A stretch of 64,000 nt of DNA, from contig NZ_CP108427.1 in assembly GCF_035982055.1 (NCBI RefSeq), positions 5,331,001 through 5,395,000 on the forward strand. Direction: 5' to 3'. Shown here piece by piece: positions 52,692 through 61,035 of this stretch. The notes beneath the pieces were generated by a model. It saw only the letters and a list, made by a program, of their open reading frames with translations, did no database searches and was not told the DNA's origin. This DNA comes from Streptomyces sp. NBC_01288. GTDB taxonomy: Bacteria > Actinomycetota > Actinomycetes > Streptomycetales > Streptomycetaceae. How positions within the stretch are numbered: the first letter of the stretch is position 1; the number at the start of each line of letters is the position of its first letter. The position numbers were made by a program, and so were the translations under genes.

Positions 52692-53489
52692 ATGGCCAAG
52701 GCAAGCCCGCCGTCGGGGCGTTCCGCGCGCACCAGTGTCTGGCTTGAGACGAAGACGCGTCGGAGCGGGCGCGGCGGTGGAGGGCAACCCGGCCTCGACC
52801 GCGCCCGCATCACCGAAGTCACCGTACGGCTGCTGGACGCCGAAGGCCTGGCCAAGTTCTCCATGCGGAGGCTCGCCGCGGAGCTGAACGTGACCGCGAT
52901 GTCCGTCTACTGGTACGTCGACACCAAGGACGACCTCCTCGAACTCGCCCTGGATGCCGTCTTCGGGGAGCTGCGCCTGCCAGATCCGGAGTCCGAGGGC
53001 GAGGACTGGCGGGACCAACTCCGCATGCTGGCAACGGAGTACAGGGCCCTACTGGTCCGGCACCCCTGGCTGTCGCCGCTGGCCGGTACCTTCCTCAACA
53101 TCGGACCGAACTCGCTCACGTTCTCCCGTGTCGTACAACGCGTGATCCGCCGAACCGGGCTGCCGGAGCACGGGCTGACGGGGGCGATCTCGGCCGTCTT
53201 CCAGTTCGTCTACGGCTACGGCACGATCGAGGGCCACTTCTTCGCCCGCGTCGCCGACACCGGGATGACCCCCGACGACTACTTCCGGCACGCCATGACG
53301 ACGTTCGACGGGGCCCCGACGACCGCCGAGGTCGTGCAGGAGTCCAAGAAACTCATGGCGGCCCGGGGCGGCGACACGGTCGCGGAGATGATGAACCGGG
53401 ACTTCACCTTCGCCCTGGACCTGCTGGTGGCGGGCATCGAGGCGATGGTGAAGAGGGACGGCGGCAAGGACAGCCCGTCGCGGGCGTGA
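52692..53489 (+). CDS. TetR-family regulator (TetR_C type)
   Basis: The 265-residue protein has a 35-residue basic N-terminal tail, then an HTH (ARITEVTVRLLDAEGLAKFS then MRRLAAELNVTAMSVYWYVD). The C-terminal ligand domain is of the tetracycline-repressor type (LLVRHPWLSPLAGTFLNIGP). It lies 132 bp after the DHA2 exporter on the same strand and probably represses it through the inverted repeat at 51045. Confidence 0.9.
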   Translation: MAKASPPSGRSARTSVWLETKTRRSGRGGGGQPGLDRARITEVTVRLLDAEGLAKFSMRRLAAELNVTAMSVYWYVDTKDDLLELALDAVFGELRLPDPESEGEDWRDQLRMLATEYRALLVRHPWLSPLAGTFLNIGPNSLTFSRVVQRVIRRTGLPEHGLTGAISAVFQFVYGYGTIEGHFFARVADTGMTPDDYFRHAMTTFDGAPTTAEVVQESKKLMAARGGDTVAEMMNRDFTFALDLLVAGIEAMVKRDGGKDSPSRA

Positions 53490-53501
53490 GTACGGGGCGG
53501 G

Positions 53502-53704
53502 CTTTCAACCTCAGGTCGGCATTATCAGCCTCTCCAAGGCTTGAATGCCGGTCGGCTTCTTCAACTCCGGCCGGCGCCTTCAGCCGGTCGTCGGCTTGAG
53601 CCCCCGCCGCCTCTTTCAACTCAGGCCGGCATTTTTCAGCCCGTCCGGCGTCTGAGGACGAGGCCCCTTCAGGGCCGATGGGGGTCTGGGGGCGGAGCCC
53701 CCAG
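53502..53704. repeat. Degenerate tandem intergenic element ending in a hairpin
   Basis: Three diverged units begin at 53502, 53559 and 53613, each reading roughly CTTTCAACTCAGGCCGGCAT followed by TCAGCC and a GTCCGGCGTCTGAG-like tail. The last unit runs into GAGGACGAGGCCCCTTCAGG and an 8-bp hairpin, CTGGGGGC-GGA-GCCCCCAG (53686-53704). From memory, similar GGGGTCTGGGGGC elements are scattered between Streptomyces genes. It lies between convergent genes and probably terminates transcription. Confidence 0.65.
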
Positions 53705-53711
53705 CACCACC

Positions 53712-54179
53712 TCAGCCTTCGGCGAGTCGCGCCGGGAAGCCACCCGTCGCCACCGGACCCCACTTCTCAGGCGTGACCCGCACGATCGACTTCCCCTGCT
53801 TCACCATCGCCGCCCGGTACTCGTCCCAGTCCGGATGCTCCCCCGAGATGTTCCGGAAGTACTCGACGAGCGGCTCCACGGACTCCGGCGAGTCGATGAC
53901 CTCGGCGGAGCCGTCGATCTGGACCCAGGGGCCGTTCCACTCGTCGCTCAGGATGATCAGGCTGACCCGCGGATCACGCTTCGCGTTGCGGGTCTTGGCC
54001 CGCTCGGGGTACGTGGAGACGACGATCCGCCCCGAGTCGTCGACCCCGCAGGTCAGCGGCGAACCCTGCGGGCTCCCGTCCGCCCGCCGGGTCAGCAGGA
54101 TCGCCCGGTGCCGGGGCCGTACGAAATCCAGCAGCTCGTCCAGGGACACAGAGGTGTTGCTCGCGATGTTCGAAGCCAT
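53712..54179 (-). CDS. PPOX-class F420-dependent oxidoreductase
   Basis: The 155-residue split beta-barrel flavin/F420-binding protein contains LLDFVRPRHRAILLTRRADG, SPLTCGVDDSGRIVVSTYPE, AKTRNAKRDPRVSLIILSDE and a C-terminal IVRVTPEKWGPVATGG. This is the actinobacterial Rv1155-like family, which reduces substrates with F420H2 or binds related cofactors. ATG 54179. It follows the YceI gene by 29 bp on the same strand. Confidence 0.9.
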   Translation of the reverse strand: MASNIASNTSVSLDELLDFVRPRHRAILLTRRADGSPQGSPLTCGVDDSGRIVVSTYPERAKTRNAKRDPRVSLIILSDEWNGPWVQIDGSAEVIDSPESVEPLVEYFRNISGEHPDWDEYRAAMVKQGKSIVRVTPEKWGPVATGGFPARLAEG

Positions 54180-54208
54180 GCTGACCAGCCTAGGCGGAGC
54201 CCACCCTG

Positions 54209-55030
54209 TTACGCCTGCGGCAACGACTCCCCCTGCACCGCCTGGATGTCCAGCTCGACCTTGAGCGTCGTACCGATCGCCGCGATCCCCGCCTGCACGA
54301 CCTGGTTGTAGTTCATCGCGAAGTCCTCGCGGTGCAGCTCCGTGGTCGCCCGGAACGCGGCGCGCGTGCCGCCCCAGGGGTCGGCCCCGGTGCCGAGGTA
54401 GGCGAGGTCGAGGTCGACGGGTCGTACGACGCCGTGAAGGGTCAGTTCGCCGGAGACGGTCCAGCGGTCGGAGCCGGCCGGGGTCAGACCCGTCGAGGAG
54501 TAGGTGATCTCCGGGTAGCGGGCCACGTCCAGGAAGTCCGGGGAGCGCAGGTGGTCGTCGCGCATGCCGTTCCCCGTGTCGATGGACGCGGCCCGGATGA
54601 CCGCCTCCACCCGGGACTTGGCGATGTCGTCCGGCGCGATCTCGACCGACGCCGTGAAGTCGGTGAACCGGCCGCGCACGCTGGAGATGCCCAGGTGCTG
54701 AGCGACCGCGCCGACCGTGGAGTGGGCGGGGTCGACCGTCCACGGCCCGGGCGGCGGCAACTCCGTACCCCCTTGCCGGGCCAGCGTCACCGTGCCGACC
54801 TCGGCCCGCCCGCTCGCGGTGACGATCGCGGTGGCGGCGGCGGGCGCGTACCCGACGGCGGTCACGATCACGGTGTACGGCCCGGGCGCCAGCGGGTTCA
54901 CGTCCCGCACCGCCCCCTCGGCGTCCGCCTCGGCCCGCAGCACCTGCGCCCCGGTCATGTCGGTCACCGTGACGACCGCGTGCGACACGGCCCATCCGTC
55001 GCGGGTACGGATCTTCGCGGTCAGTCCCAT
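54209..55030 (-). CDS. YceI-family protein with N-terminal carboxypeptidase-regulatory-like domain
   Basis: The 273-residue protein has a beta-sandwich carboxypeptidase-regulatory-like repeat at residues 1-85 (VTVTDMTGAQVLRAEADAEG, then APGPYTVIVTAVGYAPAAAT). A YceI lipocalin-like domain follows (WTVDPAHSTVGAVAQHLGIS, then GELTLHGVVRPVDLDLAYLG). YceI proteins bind polyisoprenoids. There is no signal peptide, so it appears cytoplasmic. The same beta-sandwich type occurs in the C-terminus of the upstream exporter, so the two products may work together. Confidence 0.88.
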   Translation of the reverse strand: MGLTAKIRTRDGWAVSHAVVTVTDMTGAQVLRAEADAEGAVRDVNPLAPGPYTVIVTAVGYAPAAATAIVTASGRAEVGTVTLARQGGTELPPPGPWTVDPAHSTVGAVAQHLGISSVRGRFTDFTASVEIAPDDIAKSRVEAVIRAASIDTGNGMRDDHLRSPDFLDVARYPEITYSSTGLTPAGSDRWTVSGELTLHGVVRPVDLDLAYLGTGADPWGGTRAAFRATTELHREDFAMNYNQVVQAGIAAIGTTLKVELDIQAVQGESLPQA

Positions 55031-55069
55031 GTCCCTCTAACTCCTTGCCGTACAGCCCTACAAAGGGGA

Positions 55070-55116
55070 CCGGCCCGCGCAACGCGCCTCCGCTCGGGAC
55101 GCGTTGCGCAGGCCGG
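55070..55116 (-). terminator. Hairpin after the MFS fusion gene
   Basis: A long stem (CCGGCC and GCGCAACGCG with complements, one bulge) surrounds a 13-base loop, 8 bp beyond the exporter stop and before the YceI gene. Confidence 0.65.
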
Positions 55117-55124
55117 GGTATCAA

Positions 55125-57641
55125 CTACTCGCCTGGGTGCGCGAGTTCGATGTCGTGCCCGTCGGCCCCGCGGCCGTTCACCGTGAGGGCGGTCGCGACC
55201 GGCGGGTAGCCCGTCGCGATCACCGTGTACTCGCCGCCGCTGAGGTCGGTGAAGGCGTACGCCCCGTCCGAACCGGTCGTCGCGGTGCCGACCACGTTGC
55301 CCGCCGCGTCCACGAGGGTCACGCGGGCGTCGGCCAGCGGACCGTGCGGGGCCCGGACCACGCCCAGGACCTGCGCGCCGGAGTCCAGGTCGATCTCGAC
55401 CCGGGTGACCCCCGTGCCGCCGACCTCGACCGGCAGCGCGCGCGGCCGGTACCCGGCGGCGTTCACCGCGACGGTCACGGCCCCCGGCACCAGCTCGGCG
55501 AACGCGAACTCGCCCTGCTCACCGGTGATTCCGGTGGAGAGCAGGTCGCCGCGCACGTCCGTCACGATGACCATCGCGTCCTTGACGGGCAGCCCCGTCT
55601 CGGCGGCCCGGACGAGCCCGTTCAGACCGCTGGTGCCGCTGAGCAGGACGTCGTAGGAGACCGGCTCGTGGCCGTTGACGACGACCGTGGAGGCCTGCGG
55701 CTGGAAGCCGTCGGCGGAGGCGATCAGGACGTACGACCCCACGCTCGGCGCGTCCAGCGCGTAGGAGCCGTCCGCCTGCGTGACCGAGCGGCCCAACTGG
55801 CGTCCCCCGAGGGAGATCAGGGTGACGGCGGCCTGCGGGACGGGCGCGCTCTCGGCGCCGCGGACGAAGCCCCGGACGGGAATTCCACCGGACACGGGAT
55901 CGGACATGGGTACGGTCTCCTCCCCCACCACCGTTGCCACGGCGGCGAGTTGCTGCTCGGTACCTTCGGCCGCCCAGCTGGGGACCTTCTGCTCGGCGGG
56001 CGCGGGGATCTCCGCCGCGTCCAGCACGCCCACGGCCTCCTCGGCCGCCTGCGCCAGCCCGCCGGAGGTCCGCAGCGGGACCTCCTTGATGAACATCACG
56101 ACGATGAAGGAGATGAGCGCGAAGGGGGCCGCGTAGAGGAAGACGTCGGCGATTCCGTGGCCGTAGGCGCCCTCCAGCCAGGTGCGGACCGTGCTCGGCA
56201 GGGCGTCCATGTCGGGGAGCGCGCTGCTGCCGACGGCCTTCGCGGCGGCGGCCTGCGACTGCGGGTCCAAGGAGGCGACGGTGTCCTTGGCGTAGTGCGT
56301 GATGCGGCCGGACATGACCGAGCCGAGCACGCCGACGCCGACCGCGCCGCCGAGCGAGCGGAAGAAGCTCACCGTGGAGGAGGCGGCGCCGAGGTCCTTC
56401 GGGGTGACCTGGTTCTGCGTGGAGAGGACCAGGTTCTGCATCATCGTGCCGACGCCGATGCCCAACAGGGCCATGTAGATGGACAGTTCCCAGTACGGGG
56501 TGTCGTAGCGCATCAGGCCGAGCAGGCCCAGACCCGCGGTGAGGAAGAGGCCGCCGGCGACCAGCCAGCCCTTCCAGCGGCCGGTCTTGGTGATGAAGCG
56601 GCCGGAGACCATCGACGCGACGAACAGGCCGCCGATCATCGGGATCGTCATGACACCGGACATCGTCGGGGACTTGTCGCGGGCCAGCTGGAAGTACTGG
56701 GAGAAGAAGACCGTGCCCGAGTACATGCCGACGCCCACGAACAGCGAGGCCAGGGAAGCCAGCGACACCGTGCGGTTGCGGAACAGGCGCAGCGGGATGA
56801 TCGGCTCGCTCGCCCGTGTCTCGGTGAACACGAACAGCAGCGCCAGCACGACGGTGCCGCCCACCATCGCGTACGTCTGCCACGACAGCCACTCGTACTT
56901 GTCGTCGGCGAAGGTCACCCAGACCAGCAGCAGCGAGGCCGCCGCGGTGATGAAGAAGGCGCCGGTCCAGTCGACCTTGACCTTCCGCTTGGCGACCGGG
57001 AGGTTCAGCGTCTTCTGGAGCACGATCAGCGCGATCAGCGCGAACGGGATCCCGACGAACAGGCAGTAGCGCCAGCCGAGCCACGAGGTGTCGGTGATCA
57101 CGCCACCGAGCAGCGGACCGCCGACGGTCGCCACGGCGAAGGTGGCGCCGGTGTAGCCGGAGTACCGGCCGCGCTCGCGCGGGGCGATCATCGCGGCCAT
57201 CACGACCTGGACGAGGGCGGAGAGACCGCCGGCGCCGAGGCCCTGGATGACACGGGCGCCGATCAGCATCGCCGGATTCTGCGCGAGGCCGGCGACGACC
57301 GAGCCGATGATGTAGATGACCAGGGATATCTGGACCAGGGCCTTCTTGCTGACCAGGTCGGCCATCTTGCCCCACAGCGGCACCGAGGCCGTCATGGAGA
57401 GCAGGGCCGCGGTGACGACCCAGGTGTAGGCCTCCTGGCCGCCGCCCAGACTGCCGATGATGGTCGGCAGGGCGTTGGTGACGATCGTCGACGAGATGAT
57501 CGCGGCGAACAGTCCGAGCAGCAGCCCGGAGAGCGCCTCCATGATCTGCCGGTGTGTCATCGGAGCGCCGTCGGGGGCCGCGGGGGAGGCCCCTCCGTGC
57601 TTGGCGTGAGCCCGCACACCGGCTGGTGTGGTCGTTGCCAT
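55125..57641 (-). CDS. DHA2-family exporter fused to carboxypeptidase-regulatory-like domains
   Basis: The 838-residue protein has a 14-helix DHA2 MFS domain at residues 30-530 (LLGLFAAIISSTIVTNALPT, then VPLWGKMADLVSKKALVQIS). An acidic linker leads to three beta-sandwich repeats: about 590-665 (RGFVRGAESAPVPQAAVTLI), 665-745 (LNGLVRAAETGLPVKDAMVI) and 750-838 (LGVVRAPHGPLADARVTLVD). Each has the GxYxF/L or GEFAF pattern of carboxypeptidase-regulatory-like folds. With 14 helices the tail should be cytoplasmic. A MarR gene lies 21 bp upstream. Plain DHA2 exporters have about 500 residues. Confidence 0.92.
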   Translation of the reverse strand: MATTTPAGVRAHAKHGGASPAAPDGAPMTHRQIMEALSGLLLGLFAAIISSTIVTNALPTIIGSLGGGQEAYTWVVTAALLSMTASVPLWGKMADLVSKKALVQISLVIYIIGSVVAGLAQNPAMLIGARVIQGLGAGGLSALVQVVMAAMIAPRERGRYSGYTGATFAVATVGGPLLGGVITDTSWLGWRYCLFVGIPFALIALIVLQKTLNLPVAKRKVKVDWTGAFFITAAASLLLVWVTFADDKYEWLSWQTYAMVGGTVVLALLFVFTETRASEPIIPLRLFRNRTVSLASLASLFVGVGMYSGTVFFSQYFQLARDKSPTMSGVMTIPMIGGLFVASMVSGRFITKTGRWKGWLVAGGLFLTAGLGLLGLMRYDTPYWELSIYMALLGIGVGTMMQNLVLSTQNQVTPKDLGAASSTVSFFRSLGGAVGVGVLGSVMSGRITHYAKDTVASLDPQSQAAAAKAVGSSALPDMDALPSTVRTWLEGAYGHGIADVFLYAAPFALISFIVVMFIKEVPLRTSGGLAQAAEEAVGVLDAAEIPAPAEQKVPSWAAEGTEQQLAAVATVVGEETVPMSDPVSGGIPVRGFVRGAESAPVPQAAVTLISLGGRQLGRSVTQADGSYALDAPSVGSYVLIASADGFQPQASTVVVNGHEPVSYDVLLSGTSGLNGLVRAAETGLPVKDAMVIVTDVRGDLLSTGITGEQGEFAFAELVPGAVTVAVNAAGYRPRALPVEVGGTGVTRVEIDLDSGAQVLGVVRAPHGPLADARVTLVDAAGNVVGTATTGSDGAYAFTDLSGGEYTVIATGYPPVATALTVNGRGADGHDIELAHPGE

Positions 57642-57662
57642 GGGCTTCCTTTTCTTCCGTGC

Positions 57663-58208
57663 TTATGCGGGTGTACGGGTGGTGTGTTCGAGTTCGTGGT
57701 GGGGGGAGTCGCTGGTGCGGGGGGTCCCGGCCGCGACGGGAGGTCGCGTGGGAGGGGGCATGGGCGGGGGCTGTGCGGTACGGCAGTCGCCGAAGCTCGC
57801 CCGGAGCCGGGCCATCAGCTCGATCAGCTGCCCGACCTCCTCGTCGCTCCAGTCGCTCAGCCGGTCGGCGAGCAACTGGGCGGTCCGCCGCGACAGTTCG
57901 CCGACCTGGGCCCGGCCGCCGGGGGTGAGGCGCAGGATGCGGGAGCGCTTGTCGGCGGGGTCGGGGGACCGTTCGATCCAGCCCCGGTCGACGACGTGCG
58001 CGACATGGCGGCTGGTCACGGACATGTCGACGGAGAGCAACTCCGCGAGCTTGCTCATCCGCATGTCGCCGTACCGGTCGAGCAGGGTCAGTACGGCCGC
58101 GGAGCCGCTGGGGCAGTCGGAGGGCATGATCCGCCCCAACTCCCTGCGTACGGCGCCGAAGGCACTGAACTGACGCATCAGCTCCTCGTACTGCGTCCGC
58201 TCGGCCAT
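57663..58208 (-). CDS. MarR-family regulator of the exporter operon
   Basis: The 181-residue protein has the winged-helix core MRMSKLAELLSVDMSVTSRH then VAHVVDRGWIERSPDPADKR and a Pro/Thr-rich C-terminal tail of about 35 residues. ATG 58208 (MAERTQYEEL) is preceded by GGGAGG five bases away. The in-frame ATG at 58265 lies inside the operator-like repeat. It is first in an operon with the MFS fusion and is likely autoregulatory. Confidence 0.9.
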   Translation of the reverse strand: MAERTQYEELMRQFSAFGAVRRELGRIMPSDCPSGSAAVLTLLDRYGDMRMSKLAELLSVDMSVTSRHVAHVVDRGWIERSPDPADKRSRILRLTPGGRAQVGELSRRTAQLLADRLSDWSDEEVGQLIELMARLRASFGDCRTAQPPPMPPPTRPPVAAGTPRTSDSPHHELEHTTRTPA

Positions 58209-58257
58209 CACACCTCCCATGTCCGGTCCCATGTCCGTTCCGTGTTCGTTGCTTAGG

Positions 58258-58289
58258 GCAACCATAAGAGACTAAGAGAGGTTGGTTGC
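58258..58289. promoter_or_regulatory. Inverted repeat operator candidate upstream of marR
   Basis: Arms GCAACCA (58258-58264) and TGGTTGC (58283-58289) are perfect complements with 18 bp between them. The spacer holds an 8-bp near-tandem repeat, TAAGAGAC-TAAGAGAG. It is a likely MarR autoregulatory site. Confidence 0.55.
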
Positions 58290-58428
58290 TACAGGCAAAT
58301 AAAAAAGGTAGGTGCGGCATAAAAAGTTGGCAAAGGCAAGCATTTCTGAACGTAAACCCGCAGGTGGGGAAGCTCGTCCGAGGCCCCGCACTTGGGTGTC
58401 ACCCGGGGATTCGCTAGTGTCTCGGCCC

Positions 58429-58632
58429 ATGGCAAACACCCAGGGCCCCGAGGGCAACTACGACCCCGCCGGCAGTACCCAGATGTTCCGTGCCTTCGTC
58501 GACGAGACCCCACAGGGCGGCCGGCCGCAGGCCGCGCCCACCGCTTCGGCCGGACCCCGCGTCGGCCTGATCGTCGGCGTCGTCGTCGCCGTGCTGGTCG
58601 TGGCGGCGGTGGCCTACCTGGCCTTCATGTAA
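58429..58632 (+). CDS. Small single-pass membrane protein
   Basis: The 67-residue protein has a soluble N-terminus (MANTQGPEGNYDPAGSTQMF, then RAFVDETPQGG) and one C-terminal membrane helix (VGLIVGVVVAVLVVAAVAYL). Tail-anchored topology is likely. I do not recognise a family. It diverges from the MarR operon. Confidence 0.7.
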   Translation: MANTQGPEGNYDPAGSTQMFRAFVDETPQGGRPQAAPTASAGPRVGLIVGVVVAVLVVAAVAYLAFM

Positions 58633-58659
58633 CACCGACCGCTTCATCCGAGCAGTGGT

Positions 58660-59103
58660 CTACCGGGTCGGCTCCAACGGGAACCGGTAGACCGTCGACT
58701 CCCGGACCCGGAAGCCGAGCCGCTCGTACAGCCGGTTCGCCGCGGCGCGGTCCGGCCGCGAGGTGAGATCGACGGTCCGCGCCCCGGCCTCCCGGGCGAT
58801 GCCCAGCGCCCGCTCGATGAGCAGCGCGGCGATCCCCCTCCCCCGGGCGGCACTGTCGACGACGACGTCCTCGACGCGCCCGCGCAGTCCGGACGGCACG
58901 GGGGACATCACCAGCGTGAGGGTGCCGACGATCGTGCCCGCGTCCCGCGCGACCAGCACGGTGTTCGTCGCGCACGAGACCATCCGCTCGACCGCGGCCC
59001 GGTCGAGAGTCCCCGCCGTGCCGGACAACTGCGGCAGCAACCGCCCGAACGCGTCCACGAGTTCACCGGTCGCCTCGCGCGCGATCTCCACCTGAACGTC
59101 CAT
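58660..59103 (-). CDS. GNAT-family N-acetyltransferase
   Basis: The 147-residue acetyltransferase has VEDVVVDSAARGRGIAALLI (motif A, acetyl-CoA loop) and DRAAANRLYERLGFRVREST (motif B). ATG 59103 (MDVQVEIAREA) opens it. The longer frame runs into the neighbouring lipoprotein gene and is rejected. Substrate unknown. Confidence 0.88.
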   Translation of the reverse strand: MDVQVEIAREATGELVDAFGRLLPQLSGTAGTLDRAAVERMVSCATNTVLVARDAGTIVGTLTLVMSPVPSGLRGRVEDVVVDSAARGRGIAALLIERALGIAREAGARTVDLTSRPDRAAANRLYERLGFRVRESTVYRFPLEPTR

Positions 59104-59126
59104 GCCGCGGAGCCTATCGACCGGCT

Positions 59127-59777
59127 CTACCTCCACTCGACCGACACGTCCCGCGTCTCGATGTGCGTCCCCAACGGCACCCGCCACGCGTCGACGCACA
59201 CGGTCCAGGTGTGGTCCTCGCGCGCATGGGCCGCGATCGGCACGGGAAGTCGCTCGGCCGACCCGATCGTCGCCCAGTCGATCCCGAGGGCCCCGATGAT
59301 GTGCGTCCCGAACGTCACCGTGCCCGAACGCACCGCCGTACCCCCGGAGTTGCGGAAGCTCAGGGTCACGTCCTCGCACCAGCGGTGGTCCGTGGCCTTG
59401 CGCGCGGGCTCGCCCCAGGTGAGGGCGGCGGGGGTGGCGGGAGCCGTCGTAGGAACGGCAGTTGGGGTCGGTGACGGTGAATGCGTGGTGCTACGGCCGG
59501 ACTTGGCACCCGTGGTTGAAGAGGGAGCCGGGGCGGGTGCCGAAGTCGCCCCGCCGGCCGGTGACTTGCTGCCTGCGGGCGGCGTCGGGTCGTCGAGCGG
59601 TACCAGCGTGACGCTCCCGGTCGGGCGTACCGCCGTAGCGGATGGGCGAGGCGGGCCGACCGCCACGTAGCCGCCGTCGCCGGTGTTTCCGCACGCGGTC
59701 AGCGTCATGCAGACGACGGCCGCCGACGCGCCCAACAGGGCGCCTCGGCGGCCGGCTGTCCATGTCGAACGAGGCAT
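59127..59777 (-). CDS. Secreted lipoprotein
   Basis: The 216-residue protein has a signal sequence and lipobox (LLGASAAVVCMTLTACGN, with Cys at about residue 29). A Pro/Ser/Thr-rich linker of about 80 residues follows. The C-terminal beta-rich domain contains WCEDVTLSFRNSGGTAVRSG and HTWTVCVDAWRVPLGTHIET, with two Cys that may pair. Function unknown; exposed on the membrane's outer face. Confidence 0.85.
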   Translation of the reverse strand: MPRSTWTAGRRGALLGASAAVVCMTLTACGNTGDGGYVAVGPPRPSATAVRPTGSVTLVPLDDPTPPAGSKSPAGGATSAPAPAPSSTTGAKSGRSTTHSPSPTPTAVPTTAPATPAALTWGEPARKATDHRWCEDVTLSFRNSGGTAVRSGTVTFGTHIIGALGIDWATIGSAERLPVPIAAHAREDHTWTVCVDAWRVPLGTHIETRDVSVEWR

Positions 59778-59833
59778 CGCGCCATGGTGGCTGACACTCC
59801 GTCAAATAGGAACCCTCGGGACCCTGTTGGGGG

Positions 59834-60724
59834 TCAGTCCGAGATCAGGCCCTCGCGGAGGGTCGAGAGGGTGCGCGTGAGGAGCCGGGAGACGTGCATC
59901 TGGGAGATGCCGACCTCCTCGCCGATCTGCGACTGGGTCATGTTGGCGAAGAAGCGCAGCATGATGATCCGGCGCTCACGGGGCGGGAGCTTGGCGAGCA
60001 GCGGCTTGAGCGACTCGCGGTACTCCACGCCTTCCAGGGCCGTGTCCTCGTAGCCGAGACGGTCCGCCAGCGAGCCCTCGCCGCCGTCGTCCTCGGGGGC
60101 CGGGGAGTCGAGCGAGGAGGCCGTGTACGCGTTGCCGACCGCGAGGCCGTCGACGACGTCCTCCTCGGACACGCCCAGGACCACGGCGAGTTCGGGGACG
60201 GTCGGTGACCGGTCCAGCTTCTGGGAGAGCTCGTCGCTGGCCTTCGTCAGGGCCAGGCGCAGCTCCTGAAGGCGACGCGGGACGCGCACCGACCACGACG
60301 TGTCGCGGAAGAAGCGCTTGATCTCGCCCACGACGGTCGGCATCGCGAACGTCGGGAACTCCACCCCGCGTTCGCAGTCGAACCGGTCGATCGCCTTGAT
60401 CAGGCCGATCGTGCCGACCTGGACGATGTCCTCCATCGGCTCGTTGCGGGAGCGGAAACGCGCCGAGGCGTACCGCACGAGCGGGAGGTTGAGCTCGATG
60501 AGGGTGTCCCGGACGTAACCACGCTCGGGGCTGTTCTCGTCGAGTGCGGCGAGCCGCAGGAAGAGGGAGCGGGACAGGGTGCGGGTGTCGATGGCTCCCG
60601 TGGTCGGGAGGGCCGGGGCCGGTACGGCGGGTACGGCCTCAAGGACCGTAACGGCGTCGAGTGCGGGCTCAGCGTCGCTCTTGGTGAGCGTGAGCACCTT
60701 CGAGCTGCCCTGGTCTGCGGACAT
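59834..60724 (-). CDS. sigF: SigB/SigF-family RNA polymerase sigma factor, SigF-like
   Basis: The 296-residue protein has region 2 (LPLVRYASARFRSRNEPMED, then IVQVGTIGLIKAIDRFDCER), region 3 and region 4 (LPPRERRIIMLRFFANMTQS, then IGEEVGISQMHVSRLLTRTL). It matches my memory of S. coelicolor SigF, a late sporulation sigma factor, closely in the core and in its position next to SigN. A 50-residue Ala/Val/Pro-rich N-terminal extension precedes the core. ATG 60724 has AAAGGGGG upstream. Identification as sigF is by recall, not search. Confidence 0.8.
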   Translation of the reverse strand: MSADQGSSKVLTLTKSDAEPALDAVTVLEAVPAVPAPALPTTGAIDTRTLSRSLFLRLAALDENSPERGYVRDTLIELNLPLVRYASARFRSRNEPMEDIVQVGTIGLIKAIDRFDCERGVEFPTFAMPTVVGEIKRFFRDTSWSVRVPRRLQELRLALTKASDELSQKLDRSPTVPELAVVLGVSEEDVVDGLAVGNAYTASSLDSPAPEDDGGEGSLADRLGYEDTALEGVEYRESLKPLLAKLPPRERRIIMLRFFANMTQSQIGEEVGISQMHVSRLLTRTLSTLREGLISD

Positions 60725-61035
60725 GCCACCCCCTTTGGGTCGCGGGACGGTCGCGGCGATCGCCCCCGTCTGGGGAGCGGTGCCTTCACCTGAATACCGG
60801 AGCCGGAGCCACGGCAAACGCGCTTCCCGCAGAATGTCACATGTCGGCAACACGCTGTAGTGACATGTCGACATGTCTGTGACGAAACAGCCCTGGAAAA
60901 AGGGGGTCTGACGGCTTTTCAGCGCAGAACCGTCGGGAAAGGGCCCCATGAGCGATTCGTTCGTACCGGTGACAGCTCGCTCGGGCATTCGGTTATGCCC
61001 CGATACGGCTTCCGCTATGGGTCCGGCTACGGCTG
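60725..61035. promoter_or_regulatory. sigF upstream region with 16-bp palindrome
   Basis: The 311-bp gap between the SigN-like stop and sigF start contains GACATGTCGACATGTC (60862-60877), a perfect 16-bp palindrome. A further ACATGTCG copy lies at 60839-60846. It lies about 140 bp upstream of the sigF ATG and is a strong candidate for a dimeric regulator site. No coding pattern is visible. Confidence 0.6.

Noticed and set aside
55104..58256. A 1050-codon + strand open frame across the MFS fusion gene
   Set aside because: Antisense shadow of two well-defined genes; the composition is Gly/Asp/Arg/His-rich with no domain.
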